The notes: generated from the letters alone by a model not told the origin. 46,634 nt of DNA from Candidatus Nitrosopumilus sp. (GCA_029881195.1 JAOUNB010000004.1:1-46634), one strand, 5' to 3'. Counted from the stretch's first letter, positions 1-7,674 are shown. A program made the numbers and translations.

Positions 1-57
1 GGCTTACATAAAAGCTAATTGTATTAGTTTTTAACAACCCCAAACAAAATAATCAAT

Positions 58-549
58 ATGCATCCTGATGAAAAAATTCAGGCACATTTAGTTTCAGTAT
101 GGAGGGAATCTAAAAAGTTTTTTTCAATTGGCGGAAAAGAGGGCATGTTGATTTTGACTGATAAACATTTGATGTTTATTCATAAAACAGAATCAAAAAT
201 GAGTTGGTGGAAAGCCATTACTCAAAGACAAGTGATAAATTTTATCAAATCAAAAAATACAATGATTCGTCATGATGGATATGATGAAAAAGAGTTAATG
301 AATGATTTAGAAGATGAGAGAAATATCGAGTTATCATTCAATGATATTTCCAATATAGGTTACGAAGAAAAAGACTGGGGAACTCCATTACTGTTAGAAT
401 ATGAGAAAGACGGAAAACAAGAGAAATTTCAGTATTCAATAGCTCAAGGTTGGGTAAAATATCCTGTTAAAGAGCCCATGAAGTACATGAAGGTTGATTG
501 GGGGCCATTTGTGCAATATATTAAAGACAGACAGAAATTTACAAAGTAA
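58..549 (+). CDS. PH-like domain protein, function unknown
   Basis: A 163-residue soluble protein without signal peptide or membrane segment. The early part (GMLILTDKHLMFI) followed by IELSFNDISNIGY and then LLLEYEKDGKQEKFQYS and a final helix (WGPFVQYIKD) follows the strand order of bacterial/archaeal PH or GRAM-like domains, in which a protein is predicted to bind a lipid or another protein. That assignment is inferred from pattern only. A charged, poorly conserved-looking insert (about residues 60-90) interrupts the fold. It ends 2 bases before the CbiE gene, so the two are probably co-transcribed, but no functional link is evident. Confidence 0.75.
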   Translation: MHPDEKIQAHLVSVWRESKKFFSIGGKEGMLILTDKHLMFIHKTESKMSWWKAITQRQVINFIKSKNTMIRHDGYDEKELMNDLEDERNIELSFNDISNIGYEEKDWGTPLLLEYEKDGKQEKFQYSIAQGWVKYPVKEPMKYMKVDWGPFVQYIKDRQKFTK

Positions 550-551
550 AA

Positions 552-1268
552 TTGGGAAAAATTTTTGCTGTTGGTGTCGGGCCTGGTTCTCCAAAATATG
601 TAACTGAAATTGTTAAGGAAATTATTCAGAATTGTGACGTACTAATAGGCTACAAATACACCTTAAAAATAATAGAGCACCTAAGCGAAGGAAAAGAAAT
701 TTACGAGATTACTATGAATGATCAAGAAGAATCCTATCAAAGAATTCTTCCAAAACTTGGTGATAGAACATTAGTGATTCCGTTTACTGGTGATGTGAAT
801 TTTTCAGAGTCAGAAGTAGTAGATAGATTAATAGAAATTTTTGGTAAAGTGGAAATCATTCCAGGAATAAGTTCAATTCAAGTTGCCGCATCAAGAGCTC
901 AAGTTCCTCTAGATAAATCCAAAGTAATTACAATGCATGTTACAACGCCAATTGAAGATAAAAAATTAGAATTGCAAAAAGCATTGATTGATGGTTATAG
1001 TGTAATTTTAGTTCCAAGACCTTGGCCAAAACAACCAGATAAACACTTTATGCCATCAGAAATTGCAATTTATCTTAGACAAAATAATTTTGACACTAGT
1101 AGAATTAAGGTTCATGTTTATGAGGCAATAACAACTGAAAATGAAACGAGTTTTGTAGGAACTGTAAAAGATTTGGAAGGAAAAGAATTTTCAGATTTGT
1201 CTGTAATGATTTTCAATCAAACAAGTTTGGATTCATATATGAATTATCGATGGCAGTGGGAAAATTAA
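552..1268 (+). CDS. cbiE: Cobalt-precorrin-7 (C5)-methyltransferase
   Basis: SAM-dependent tetrapyrrole methylase of 238 residues, the usual single-domain length. The N-terminal AVGVGPGSP loop, the VLIGYKYTL segment, IIPGISSIQVAASR and the C-terminal FSDLSVMIF are family signatures; the last two favour CbiE over the other corrin methylases. The usual SGDPGF loop reads TGDVNF here, a mild divergence. It would methylate C5 of the corrin ring in anaerobic cobalamin synthesis. The start is TTG, two bases after the stop of the PH-like gene. It converges with the next gene with a 4-base overlap. Other corrin genes are not in the window, so the CbiE versus CbiH call rests on motifs only. Confidence 0.8.
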   Translation: MGKIFAVGVGPGSPKYVTEIVKEIIQNCDVLIGYKYTLKIIEHLSEGKEIYEITMNDQEESYQRILPKLGDRTLVIPFTGDVNFSESEVVDRLIEIFGKVEIIPGISSIQVAASRAQVPLDKSKVITMHVTTPIEDKKLELQKALIDGYSVILVPRPWPKQPDKHFMPSEIAIYLRQNNFDTSRIKVHVYEAITTENETSFVGTVKDLEGKEFSDLSVMIFNQTSLDSYMNYRWQWEN

Positions 1269-2161
1269 TTTCCTAGGTTTTTACTTTGGCCTAAAACTAA
1301 ATTGTCTGTGGTTGGAAAGACATACGCCACAATCTTCATCCAAGTATAATCTGGATCATATAATCTATAAAATCCTGCATTCTCAAATGTTATGTTAGCT
1401 GACTCCCCTGGTTCAATCATACCAGTTGAAATTCTTCCATCCGGATCAAAAGGATTGTATCTGTCTCCATAGTTTTCTTTTCCACTAACAATACTGTGAG
1501 ATGCAATGTCATCATTTACTATAGTTATGCTTGTGCCTGGTTGGACTGAGATTCTATCATTAGAAAAGAATCGCAGAGAACTTGCAGTGTTAACTCCAGG
1601 AGTCAGATCATCAGCTGTTTTTTGCATAGACGAACCTCTAAGAATGTGAATGGTCAGATCATTTGATTTTTTTGATTCTATAGAAACTGGAGTTATCTTA
1701 GATAGTTTGGATAATTTTGTAGTGTAAAGTATTTTGTAGCTGTCATCGGTGGTCGTAATTCTTCCGGTAAATCCATAAACTGATGCATCTTTACTTTCTT
1801 CAATTAGTCTTCCAAAGAAACTAATCGAAGTGTCAAATCCATTTGGACTTTCTATGTTCCCATTAATTCTAATATATTGACCTTGACGTAAAAACTTGCC
1901 ATTTAATTGAGAGATTACAAATTCTTCATCATCTAATGTTACAAATCCATCTTCTGTTACAAAGTTAATTGTACTTCCACTTTGTTTTTGAGAAGAGATT
2001 CCTAGATCAATTTCAGACACTTTAATTGATTCTTCAGTTACAGCAAATCCGGATCCTTCTAAGAGAAATGCTTGGTTTTCAGAGATTTCAGCAAATGATT
2101 CATTTATGAAATATCCTGATGAAATCATAAGTAATGTTAGTAGAAATACAGTTGCCCTCAT
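1265..2161 (-). CDS. Secreted protein with degenerate cupredoxin domain
   Basis: A 298-residue exported protein: an N-terminal hydrophobic signal (TVFLLTLLMISSGYF) ending near SFAEI, a beta-rich middle with an OB-like stretch (about residues 60-150), and a C-terminal cupredoxin-like domain (about 190-280). In the last, NDDIASHSIVSG and GESANITFENAGFYRL match the plastocyanin framework of ammonia-oxidising archaea. The first ligand His is present, but the Cys and second His of the YYCTIHPWM ligand loop are replaced (FYRLYDPDYTWM), so type-1 copper binding is unlikely. Probably an extracytoplasmic structural or binding protein. No transmembrane anchor is visible after the signal. Confidence 0.75.
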   Translation of the reverse strand: MRATVFLLTLLMISSGYFINESFAEISENQAFLLEGSGFAVTEESIKVSEIDLGISSQKQSGSTINFVTEDGFVTLDDEEFVISQLNGKFLRQGQYIRINGNIESPNGFDTSISFFGRLIEESKDASVYGFTGRITTTDDSYKILYTTKLSKLSKITPVSIESKKSNDLTIHILRGSSMQKTADDLTPGVNTASSLRFFSNDRISVQPGTSITIVNDDIASHSIVSGKENYGDRYNPFDPDGRISTGMIEPGESANITFENAGFYRLYDPDYTWMKIVAYVFPTTDNLVLGQSKNLGN

Positions 2162-2195
2162 GATTAAATTCTCTTTTAATTTGGTTTATAATTTG

Positions 2196-2225
2196 CTACT
2201 AAATTATTTTAGATTAATCTAGTAG
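2196..2225. promoter_or_regulatory. Inverted repeat upstream of the secreted cupredoxin-like gene
   Basis: CTACTA and TAGTAG form outer arms, and a perfect TAGATTAATCTA palindrome lies at 2210-2221. On the minus strand the element sits just upstream of an AATTATAAACC TATA-like sequence and about 35-65 bases before the ATG at 2161, a plausible position for an activator or repressor site. Only sequence symmetry supports it. Confidence 0.35.
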
Positions 2226-2344
2226 TTAGTCTAAACATCAATTTTTGAGACCAGATTATTTGTTTTTTAGGAAGAAAAGAAGTAATTTCAGATGCCTATT
2301 CATTTCTGTATTTTCGAGGAATTTTGCAAGTATTAATTCAGAAA

Positions 2345-3163
2345 TTATTTTTTTATTTCAAAATATAGAGAGTTATGATCTGATATCTTCTTTACAAAAT
2401 GCATAAAACGTTCTTTTGAGATATTCTCAGAGTCATGATATTCACGCCAACCAGAAACTTTTACTTCTGCGTTTATTCCCACTTTATTAAATAAAATATG
2501 GTCACTAGCTAGTACATGATCTAGATTTCCAAACATCTTCTTCCCATTGGTCCAAGTATGATCAAAGTCTTTTTTTAAGAATTTCATTTCTCTGTTTTTT
2601 GCGTTTCTTGCCATTTTTTTGAGCTCAGTTTCAGCATCAATATCTTTTTTGAACGGATAATCTAGTCCCATTGTATTCAAATCACCAGTAATGATGAATT
2701 TTGCTTTGTTATTTCCTTTAGCAGTTTTGTCAAGTTTCTTTTTAAGATCAAATGCGTTTTTAAATTGATCATCTCTTATTCCGAATCCAACTGGGATTGT
2801 ATGGCTTTTTGTATGCAGGAATAATAAAGAATAATTTTCATCGCCAATTTTGAATGTGGTTAGTGTTCCGGGTCGTAGGTATGTGTTTTTTCTATTAAAT
2901 TCGGTTCTTTGAGTAGTAAATGCTTGCAACTTATTCCTAGTACCAACAAGAATTTCTTGGGATTGTTTTCCTTCGGTAATAAAAAAACTATGATTAGGGA
3001 AACGTTCCATCATGTGAGAATAGACATGTTTTCCCGTTACTTCATAGATTGCCATTACATCAGGATTGAATTTTTCAATATGATCTAAAATTCCTTTAAC
3101 ATCTTTATTTTTGAGTTTAAAGTGTTTTACGTTCCAAGATAAAACTGAAAATAATTTAGACAT
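2345..3163 (-). CDS. Endonuclease/exonuclease/phosphatase (EEP) family protein
   Basis: A 272-residue cytosolic protein covering one EEP domain from end to end. Visible motifs: LSWNVKHF at the N terminus (metal-site Asn), MAIYEVTG (the Glu motif), IITGDLNTMG, GNLDHVLASDH, and the terminal SDHNSLYFEI, which supply the Asp/Asn and His catalytic residues. Members hydrolyse phosphodiester bonds in DNA, RNA or lipid head groups using Mg2+; the substrate cannot be read from the sequence. It stands alone, with about 100 bases to the next minus-strand gene and a downstream gap before 2161. No signal peptide. Confidence 0.85.
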   Translation of the reverse strand: MSKLFSVLSWNVKHFKLKNKDVKGILDHIEKFNPDVMAIYEVTGKHVYSHMMERFPNHSFFITEGKQSQEILVGTRNKLQAFTTQRTEFNRKNTYLRPGTLTTFKIGDENYSLLFLHTKSHTIPVGFGIRDDQFKNAFDLKKKLDKTAKGNNKAKFIITGDLNTMGLDYPFKKDIDAETELKKMARNAKNREMKFLKKDFDHTWTNGKKMFGNLDHVLASDHILFNKVGINAEVKVSGWREYHDSENISKERFMHFVKKISDHNSLYFEIKK

Positions 3164-3265
3164 GTCTCATCAATTTTAGAATTTAACTAAAGATAATTAA
3201 TCATATCTAAAAGACAAAAAGAGGTCAAAATTCATTGGTATTGATTAAGAAATTGATATAAGAAA

Positions 3266-3802
3266 TTAGAATCCAGGCATCTCAAAACCATCTTGTTGAG
3301 CCAATTCTAGCATATAAAATTCAAGATACCCTCCTGCTAAAAGAAGTGCTACAACAATTCCAATTTCTATTGCTGTTGGTTTGATAAACGAAGTTAGATT
3401 AATTTTCTTAGTGATTGCCCTAATTAAAATAAAACTTCTAGAAATTCCTAACGAGTATGCTGTAATCTCCATTAGTCCGAATGGGGATAAGAAAAGAATT
3501 GCAAGTGGAGGAACGTCTGCCAGAATGGGGGCAGTGGTAGTAATTGCTGCAAAAGCAAATCCGGTAGACCAAGCAGCAAATAATCCCCATGCTACCCCAA
3601 ATCCAGGAATAAACATTGGTAATGCAATAGTAGTATTATGTGCAAAGATTCCAAACGCATCAATGTCTAATATCAGCTCCTCAAATTCAGCCATGAACAT
3701 TTTAGCTTCCTCATCGCTTACGGTTGACATAGAACCAATTTGATAAGCAGTAGTAAAAATTATTAGAAATATAAAAAATATAATTATTCGAATTTTATTC
3801 AT
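3266..3802 (-). CDS. SpoIIM/DUF95-family integral membrane protein
   Basis: A 178-residue membrane protein: an N-terminal membrane segment (IRIIIFFIFLIIFTTAY), an acidic soluble loop, then the FGIFAHNTTIALPMFIPGFGVAWGLFAAW segment that typifies the stage II sporulation protein M family (the A-H-N-T/N membrane motif), a P-rich turn (ILFLSPFGLMEI), and a last helix (EIGIVVALLLAGGYLEF). Function in archaea is not established. In bacteria SpoIIM acts in the septal peptidoglycan complex, which archaea lack, so only the family name should be transferred. It is upstream of the polymerase gene in divergent orientation. Confidence 0.8.
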   Translation of the reverse strand: MNKIRIIIFFIFLIIFTTAYQIGSMSTVSDEEAKMFMAEFEELILDIDAFGIFAHNTTIALPMFIPGFGVAWGLFAAWSTGFAFAAITTTAPILADVPPLAILFLSPFGLMEITAYSLGISRSFILIRAITKKINLTSFIKPTAIEIGIVVALLLAGGYLEFYMLELAQQDGFEMPGF

Positions 3803-3878
3803 ATTGGCATTGGTAATGAATGATATTTGAGGGTTAGTGTAAGCGCAGATTTAATTAAACCAGATAATATTTTTGGAT

Positions 3879-5324
3879 ATGAAAAAGGAATTGTCTTTTG
3901 CATTAAATTATGCATTAAACAAAGGATTCCAGATTCATCCAGATGCTTTTAAAATCTTAGAAAATGTTGATGTAAAAAAACTAGAGAAAGTAATTAAAGA
4001 AATAGTAAGGGAGAAAGCTAGACAAAAACTATTTCAGATTAGTCAAGATGATTTGGAGACATATTTAGGAATTAAGGAGGATCTTACATTACAAAATGAA
4101 GTAAATGTAATATCTGAGCCTACAAGTAGAATAACATCGGGAGAGGGGGTAAAAGGTTACAATGCTTTATTTTCAAGTCGTTTTAACAAGCTTAAACGAA
4201 TAATTTCAGATAGGCCAGAATCAAGATTGCTCAAATCTGCAGCTTCTGTGAAAACAATAAAATCTGATGATGATATCTATATTTGCGGTCTTGTCACCAC
4301 AAGAAATATTGAAAGAAACATTACTAAATTGATTTTAGAAGACCCATCAGGCATTTTTGAGGGCATTATTTTTGATAATGAATTACAAAAGATAGCAAAT
4401 ACTCTTTTAATGGATCAGTTCGTTATGGCAAGAATTAGTTTAGGAAAAAATTCTGGATATATTATCAAAGATTTGATTTTGCCAGATATTCCAGATCAGG
4501 CTAAAAATAAATCAGAATCTGAAGCGTATGCGGTTTTTCTGTCTGATCTTCATATTGGAAGTAAGTACTTTATGGAAGAGGAATTTTCCGAGTTTATTTC
4601 TTGGCTATCAAGTCCTGATCCTGTTGCAAGAAAAATTCGTTTTGTGTTAATAGGTGGAGATGTGGTAGACGGGGTTGGAATTTACCCAAATCAGGATAAA
4701 GAGTTAGTTTGTCAGACTATTCAAGAGCAGTTAAAAAAAGCAGAGAATTTGATTGATAAGATTCCAAAAAATGTAAAAATTATCATAATGCCAGGTAATC
4801 ATGATCCTGGAAGACGAGCACTTCCTCAACCTGCCATTCCAAGAAAATACAACTCAGGTTTGTGGGAAAGAGAAAACGTAGTAATGGTTGGAAATCCAGC
4901 TATGATATCATTAAACGGAGTTAAAATTATGATGTTCCATGGTCAAAGTATTGATGATATAGTAAAGACTACACCAGGTCTAAGTTATGATAAACCAACT
5001 AATGTAATGAGACATCTTTTAAGAGCAAGGCATCTCAGTCCTATTTATGGCAGCCAAACGCCAATAGCACCCGAAATAGAAGATCTTTTAGTTATTGAAG
5101 ATATCCCCGATATTTTTCATGTAGGTCATGTTCATAGGGCAGAACTAGACATGTACAAGGGAATTTTGTTAGTTAATTCAGGTTCATGGCAAAAACAGAC
5201 ACCTTTTCAGGCTAGTGTTGGAATGACTCCAAATCCAGGAATAGCCATAATGGTAAATCTTAAAACTTTTCAAGTCTTCCATGAAAATTACAGTTCAAAT
5301 TCAAACAATATCTTGCAAAGTTAA
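3879..5324 (+). CDS. polB: DNA polymerase D small subunit (DP1), 3'-5' exonuclease
   Basis: Small subunit of the archaeal replicative family-D polymerase, 481 residues. An N-terminal helical region is followed by an OB fold (about 120-205, IYICGLVTTRN...) and a calcineurin-like phosphoesterase domain (about 215-470). The nuclease motifs look intact: LSDLHIGS, GGDVVDGVG, MPGNHDPGRRALPQP, MFHGQSIDD and GHVHRAEL, so proofreading activity is expected. The track starts at TTG 3873; I prefer ATG 3879 two codons later (MKKELSFAL). The 3' end overlaps the convergent cdc6 gene by 24 bases. The catalytic partner DP2 is encoded about 4.3 kb downstream. Confidence 0.95.
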   Translation: MKKELSFALNYALNKGFQIHPDAFKILENVDVKKLEKVIKEIVREKARQKLFQISQDDLETYLGIKEDLTLQNEVNVISEPTSRITSGEGVKGYNALFSSRFNKLKRIISDRPESRLLKSAASVKTIKSDDDIYICGLVTTRNIERNITKLILEDPSGIFEGIIFDNELQKIANTLLMDQFVMARISLGKNSGYIIKDLILPDIPDQAKNKSESEAYAVFLSDLHIGSKYFMEEEFSEFISWLSSPDPVARKIRFVLIGGDVVDGVGIYPNQDKELVCQTIQEQLKKAENLIDKIPKNVKIIIMPGNHDPGRRALPQPAIPRKYNSGLWERENVVMVGNPAMISLNGVKIMMFHGQSIDDIVKTTPGLSYDKPTNVMRHLLRARHLSPIYGSQTPIAPEIEDLLVIEDIPDIFHVGHVHRAELDMYKGILLVNSGSWQKQTPFQASVGMTPNPGIAIMVNLKTFQVFHENYSSNSNNILQS

Positions 5325-6503
5325 ATCATCTTTGAATGTCTTTTTTATCATTTCAGAAGAGACGGTAAGTTTGTATTTTTTTGTTCTGCCGTGAATTCCT
5401 TGATGAATTAGTCTGCCTGTAATAATTCCTGACAGTTCAATCTCACTAAGCATTTGTGTGATTCTCCTTTGGGTAAGCTCGTCTCGTCCAACCACTTTAC
5501 AGAGATTTTTGTATGATGAGTAAATCTCTCCGGTAGATGAACCATTTGCCTTCATTATTGCTAGAATTACAAGTTTTTCATGAAGAGGATATGACTTAAG
5601 GGAAGTTTCTTCCTTATTTTCTTCAATTTTTTGGGTAGCTTCTCTTACGTGATCAATTGTGACTTTATCAGATTGTTGGCGTTCAGCAATTTCCCCTGCA
5701 ACGCGAATTAAATCAATTGCTCTTCGAGCATCACCATGTTCTCCTCCTGCTAGAGCTGCACATAGATTTAGGGTTGGTTCTTCTACTGAGTTTTCTACAA
5801 AAGATTCGTGTATTCTTTCTTCAAGAATTTTTTTAAGTTGTTCAACATTATAGTTTGTAAAGACGATCTCTTCTTCACCTAAACTGCTAATCACCCTAGG
5901 ATCAAGTTTTTCTTTAAATGTCAAATCATTGGAAATTCCAACTAAGGTTAAAGAACCATTTTTTAGGCGTTCATTTGCCCTAGTAAATTGATAAAGAATG
6001 TCTTTTCCTGTTTTGGCTACTAATTGTGCCAAATAATCAATCTCATCAATTACAATTATTGCATTTAGTTTATTTTCGTCTATATTATTGAGTAATCTTT
6101 TGAAAACTTCGCTTGTGGCTAAGCCTGTAGATGGTAATTCCTTTTCAGATAGGTCCAATTGCCTGCCTAGACTAACCAATAACCCATAAAGCGTTGTTTC
6201 ATCTTTAGAATTTGAATATATTAATTTAATAGGAAAATTTGATTTTTCTACTCTTTCTTGAATTTTTGAAAGTACTTTTTTAACTACTAATGTTTTACCA
6301 GTTCCAGGCTTTCCGTATACTAGTAGATTAGATGGTCTTGATTGTTTTAGAATTGGTAATAATGATTGGGTGACTTGTTCTTGTTCGGAATTTCGATGAT
6401 GTATGGTGTTTGGTATGTATGTAAAATGAAGAATATCCCTATTTTTAATGATTGATTTTCCAAATTCTGCTGCATCCAACATTCTATCGATAGGATCAGA
6501 CAT
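5301..6503 (-). CDS. cdc6: Orc1/Cdc6 replication initiator
   Basis: Archaeal origin-binding AAA+ ATPase, about 400 residues, typical length. Walker A (GKPGTGKT), Walker B (VIDEIDYL), the sensor region (LVGISNDLTF) and a sensor 2 segment (GDARRAIDLIRVAGEIA) are in order, followed by a C-terminal winged helix (about 310-390, GRDELTQRRITQMLSELE-type). It recognises origin boxes and loads MCM. The track start is GTG 6509; ATG 6503 (MSDPIDRML) is more likely. The upstream sequence holds the origin boxes, one of them abutting the start codon, which could allow autoregulation. The gene converges on polB with overlapping ends. Confidence 0.95.
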   Translation of the reverse strand: MSDPIDRMLDAAEFGKSIIKNRDILHFTYIPNTIHHRNSEQEQVTQSLLPILKQSRPSNLLVYGKPGTGKTLVVKKVLSKIQERVEKSNFPIKLIYSNSKDETTLYGLLVSLGRQLDLSEKELPSTGLATSEVFKRLLNNIDENKLNAIIVIDEIDYLAQLVAKTGKDILYQFTRANERLKNGSLTLVGISNDLTFKEKLDPRVISSLGEEEIVFTNYNVEQLKKILEERIHESFVENSVEEPTLNLCAALAGGEHGDARRAIDLIRVAGEIAERQQSDKVTIDHVREATQKIEENKEETSLKSYPLHEKLVILAIMKANGSSTGEIYSSYKNLCKVVGRDELTQRRITQMLSEIELSGIITGRLIHQGIHGRTKKYKLTVSSEMIKKTFKDDLTLQDIV

Positions 6504-6526
6504 ACTCACACACCATCATTTCCACT
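6504..6526 (-). promoter_or_regulatory. Origin recognition box-like element A
   Basis: Read on the minus strand this is AGTGGAAATGATGGTGTGTG followed by AGT. Over its 23 bases it matches element B in inverted orientation with three differences. It carries the AGTGGAAA core of archaeal origin recognition boxes and abuts the preferred cdc6 start codon. Confidence 0.65.
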
Positions 6527-6650
6527 ATGTATCATATTGATATCTAAATTAAGAGAGTAAAGAATACAATAGTAATTGTAATTCAGTTTGTAATTAATTA
6601 TTTTTAGTTAGTTTAGATTTTCTTTTTAAAAAAAATAATTAAAAAAATAG
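6527..6650. other. AT-rich block between inverted ORBs, candidate DNA unwinding element
   Basis: The stretch between elements A and B is nearly all A and T, especially 6590-6650 with runs such as TTAATTAATTATTTTTAGTT and long A tracts. It has no open reading frame of note. In archaeal origins the duplex-unwinding element lies between inverted Orc1/Cdc6 sites, and this has that arrangement. Confidence 0.6.
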
Positions 6651-6673
6651 AGTGGAAATATAGGTGTGTGAGT
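6651..6673 (+). promoter_or_regulatory. Origin recognition box-like element B
   Basis: AGTGGAAATATAGGTGTGTG followed by AGT, the inverted partner of element A on the other side of the AT-rich block. The shared GGTGTGTGAGT tail differs from the GGGG tail of elements C and D, suggesting two classes of site. Confidence 0.65.
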
Positions 6674-6740
6674 AATCCTAACATGGAGTTAACAATTTTG
6701 TTATTGAAATGTTAAGAAAATATCTAAAAAGCCTATTTTA

Positions 6741-6763
6741 CCCCCTTTATTTCCACTCCAGGC
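6741..6763 (-). promoter_or_regulatory. Origin recognition box-like element C
   Basis: On the minus strand GCCTGGAGTGGAAATAAAGG followed by GGG. This agrees closely with the crenarchaeal/euryarchaeal ORB pattern TCCAGTGGAAAC-AA-GGGG, including the G string. Essentially the same sequence recurs at 6803-6824. Confidence 0.75.
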
Positions 6764-6802
6764 GTTAAGATAGGTGTTAACATTGTGAATATCTTGGAAA
6801 TA

Positions 6803-6824
6803 CCCCTTTATTTCCACTCCAGGC
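6803..6824 (-). promoter_or_regulatory. Origin recognition box-like element D
   Basis: On the minus strand GCCTGGAGTGGAAATAAAGG followed by GG, identical to element C over 22 bases and in the same orientation, about 62 bases (near six helical turns) away. A TGGAAATACC half-copy follows at 6826-6835 and another at 6795-6804. Confidence 0.75.
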
Positions 6825-6882
6825 ATGGAAATACCAGAATTCCAATCTATTTTATCAAAATAATTGTTAATAACAAAAAATA

Positions 6883-6903
6883 GGCCAGGCAGGGGCCAGG
6901 CAG
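6883..6903 (+). repeat. GC-rich direct repeat at origin edge
   Basis: Two perfect copies of GGCCAGGCAG (6883-6892 and 6894-6903), one helical turn (11 bases) apart, in an otherwise very AT-rich region. GTTAAC-type sequences lie on both sides (6688, 6775, 6909, 6924). The pair may bind a protein or mark the edge of the origin; function is not known to me. Confidence 0.55.
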
Positions 6904-6983
6904 TCAACGTTAACAAACTAATTAGTTAACAAAGATTCTTGGATCAGTTGAACTGTTAATGACTGATCCATTAGATCTCAAAG

Positions 6984-7388
6984 ATGACAAAAAAACGTAT
7001 TCGAATAGACATGGAGGATTCAGACGGAGCAAGATATGATATTAAATTAGAAGGTAATGTTACTAGAGAAAAGGTTCTTAAAATATTTGAAATGATGGAC
7101 TTAATGAATATTGAAGAGGAACAATCTGAAGCAACAAATATGGATTCAGTTGGCTCTAAAATATGGTATATTGTAGATAAATTCTTTCCTATGGGTAAAT
7201 TCACCTCTTCAAATATACTTGAAAAATATGAAGATGAATTCAATGAACCAATAAAACTTAGTATTATTTCCACTTATTTGTCTAGATTTTCTTCAAAAGG
7301 CAGGGTAGATAGATCAAGAACAGGTAGAGAATGGACATATCAAACTGTTAAGATAGGACAAAAACAAGAATTATCATCTAAGAAATAG
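6984..7388 (+). CDS. Origin-adjacent winged-helix-like protein
   Basis: A 134-residue protein not recognised by name. The N-terminal 35 residues (KRIRIDMEDSDGARYDIKLEGN) look like a short beta hairpin, an acidic linker follows, and residues about 60-125 (SKIWYIVDKFFPMGKFTSSNILEKYEDEF...SIISTYLSRFSSKGRVDRSRTGREWTYQ) have the helix-helix-helix-wing pattern of a winged helix ending in the basic, aromatic wing seen in archaeal regulators. It is the first gene on the right of the putative origin, transcribed away from it. Whether it acts in transcription or replication cannot be told from sequence. Confidence 0.7.
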   Translation: MTKKRIRIDMEDSDGARYDIKLEGNVTREKVLKIFEMMDLMNIEEEQSEATNMDSVGSKIWYIVDKFFPMGKFTSSNILEKYEDEFNEPIKLSIISTYLSRFSSKGRVDRSRTGREWTYQTVKIGQKQELSSKK

Positions 7389-7539
7389 TGACTTTTCTTA
7401 TCAATAACCTATCTTTTCCAAGAATCACCTTAACATATTCACCCTTTTGAATATCCATATATTTTCTAAATTGTTTAGGAATAGAAATTGTTCCTGCAGA
7501 AGTAATTTTTACTAAAACTTCGTTTTCCTGTACAGACAC
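7378..7539 (-). CDS. AbrB/SpoVT-type small DNA-binding protein
   Basis: This 53-codon gene is absent from the ORF track. Translating the minus strand from GTG 7539 gives a protein with VLVKITSAGTISIPKQFRKY and then MDIQKGEYVKVILGKDRLLI, the swapped-hairpin AbrB fold, whose usual form is V-K-[IVL]-[ST]-x-x-G-[QT]-[IV]-x-[IL]-P-K-x-[FIL]-R. The whole domain is present and the protein is nothing more than that domain, as in transition-state regulators or antitoxin DNA-binding halves. No toxin gene is adjacent. Its 3' end overlaps the convergent winged-helix gene by 11 bases. A strongly AT-rich promoter region precedes the start. Confidence 0.75.
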   Translation of the reverse strand: MSVQENEVLVKITSAGTISIPKQFRKYMDIQKGEYVKVILGKDRLLIRKVTIS

Positions 7540-7674
7540 ACACTCATTATAATTTAATAATATATATAATTTATTAAAATCTATATTTATTAATTTATAA
7601 TAAAATAAAGATAATTTGATGTAAACTATACTAAATTATTACAAAACAAATTTCAAAACACTCGAAAAATTTTC

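Noticed and set aside
3381-3743. ORF of 120 residues on the plus strand
   Set aside because: Lies wholly inside the SpoIIM-like gene on the other strand, with composition typical of an antisense shadow.
6701-6916. ORF of 71 residues on the minus strand in the origin
   Set aside because: It runs through the ORB elements and the GC repeat and has no protein-like pattern; the repeats explain the open frame.
6971-7273. ORF of 100 residues, minus strand
   Set aside because: Antisense shadow of the winged-helix gene with Ser/Ile-rich composition.
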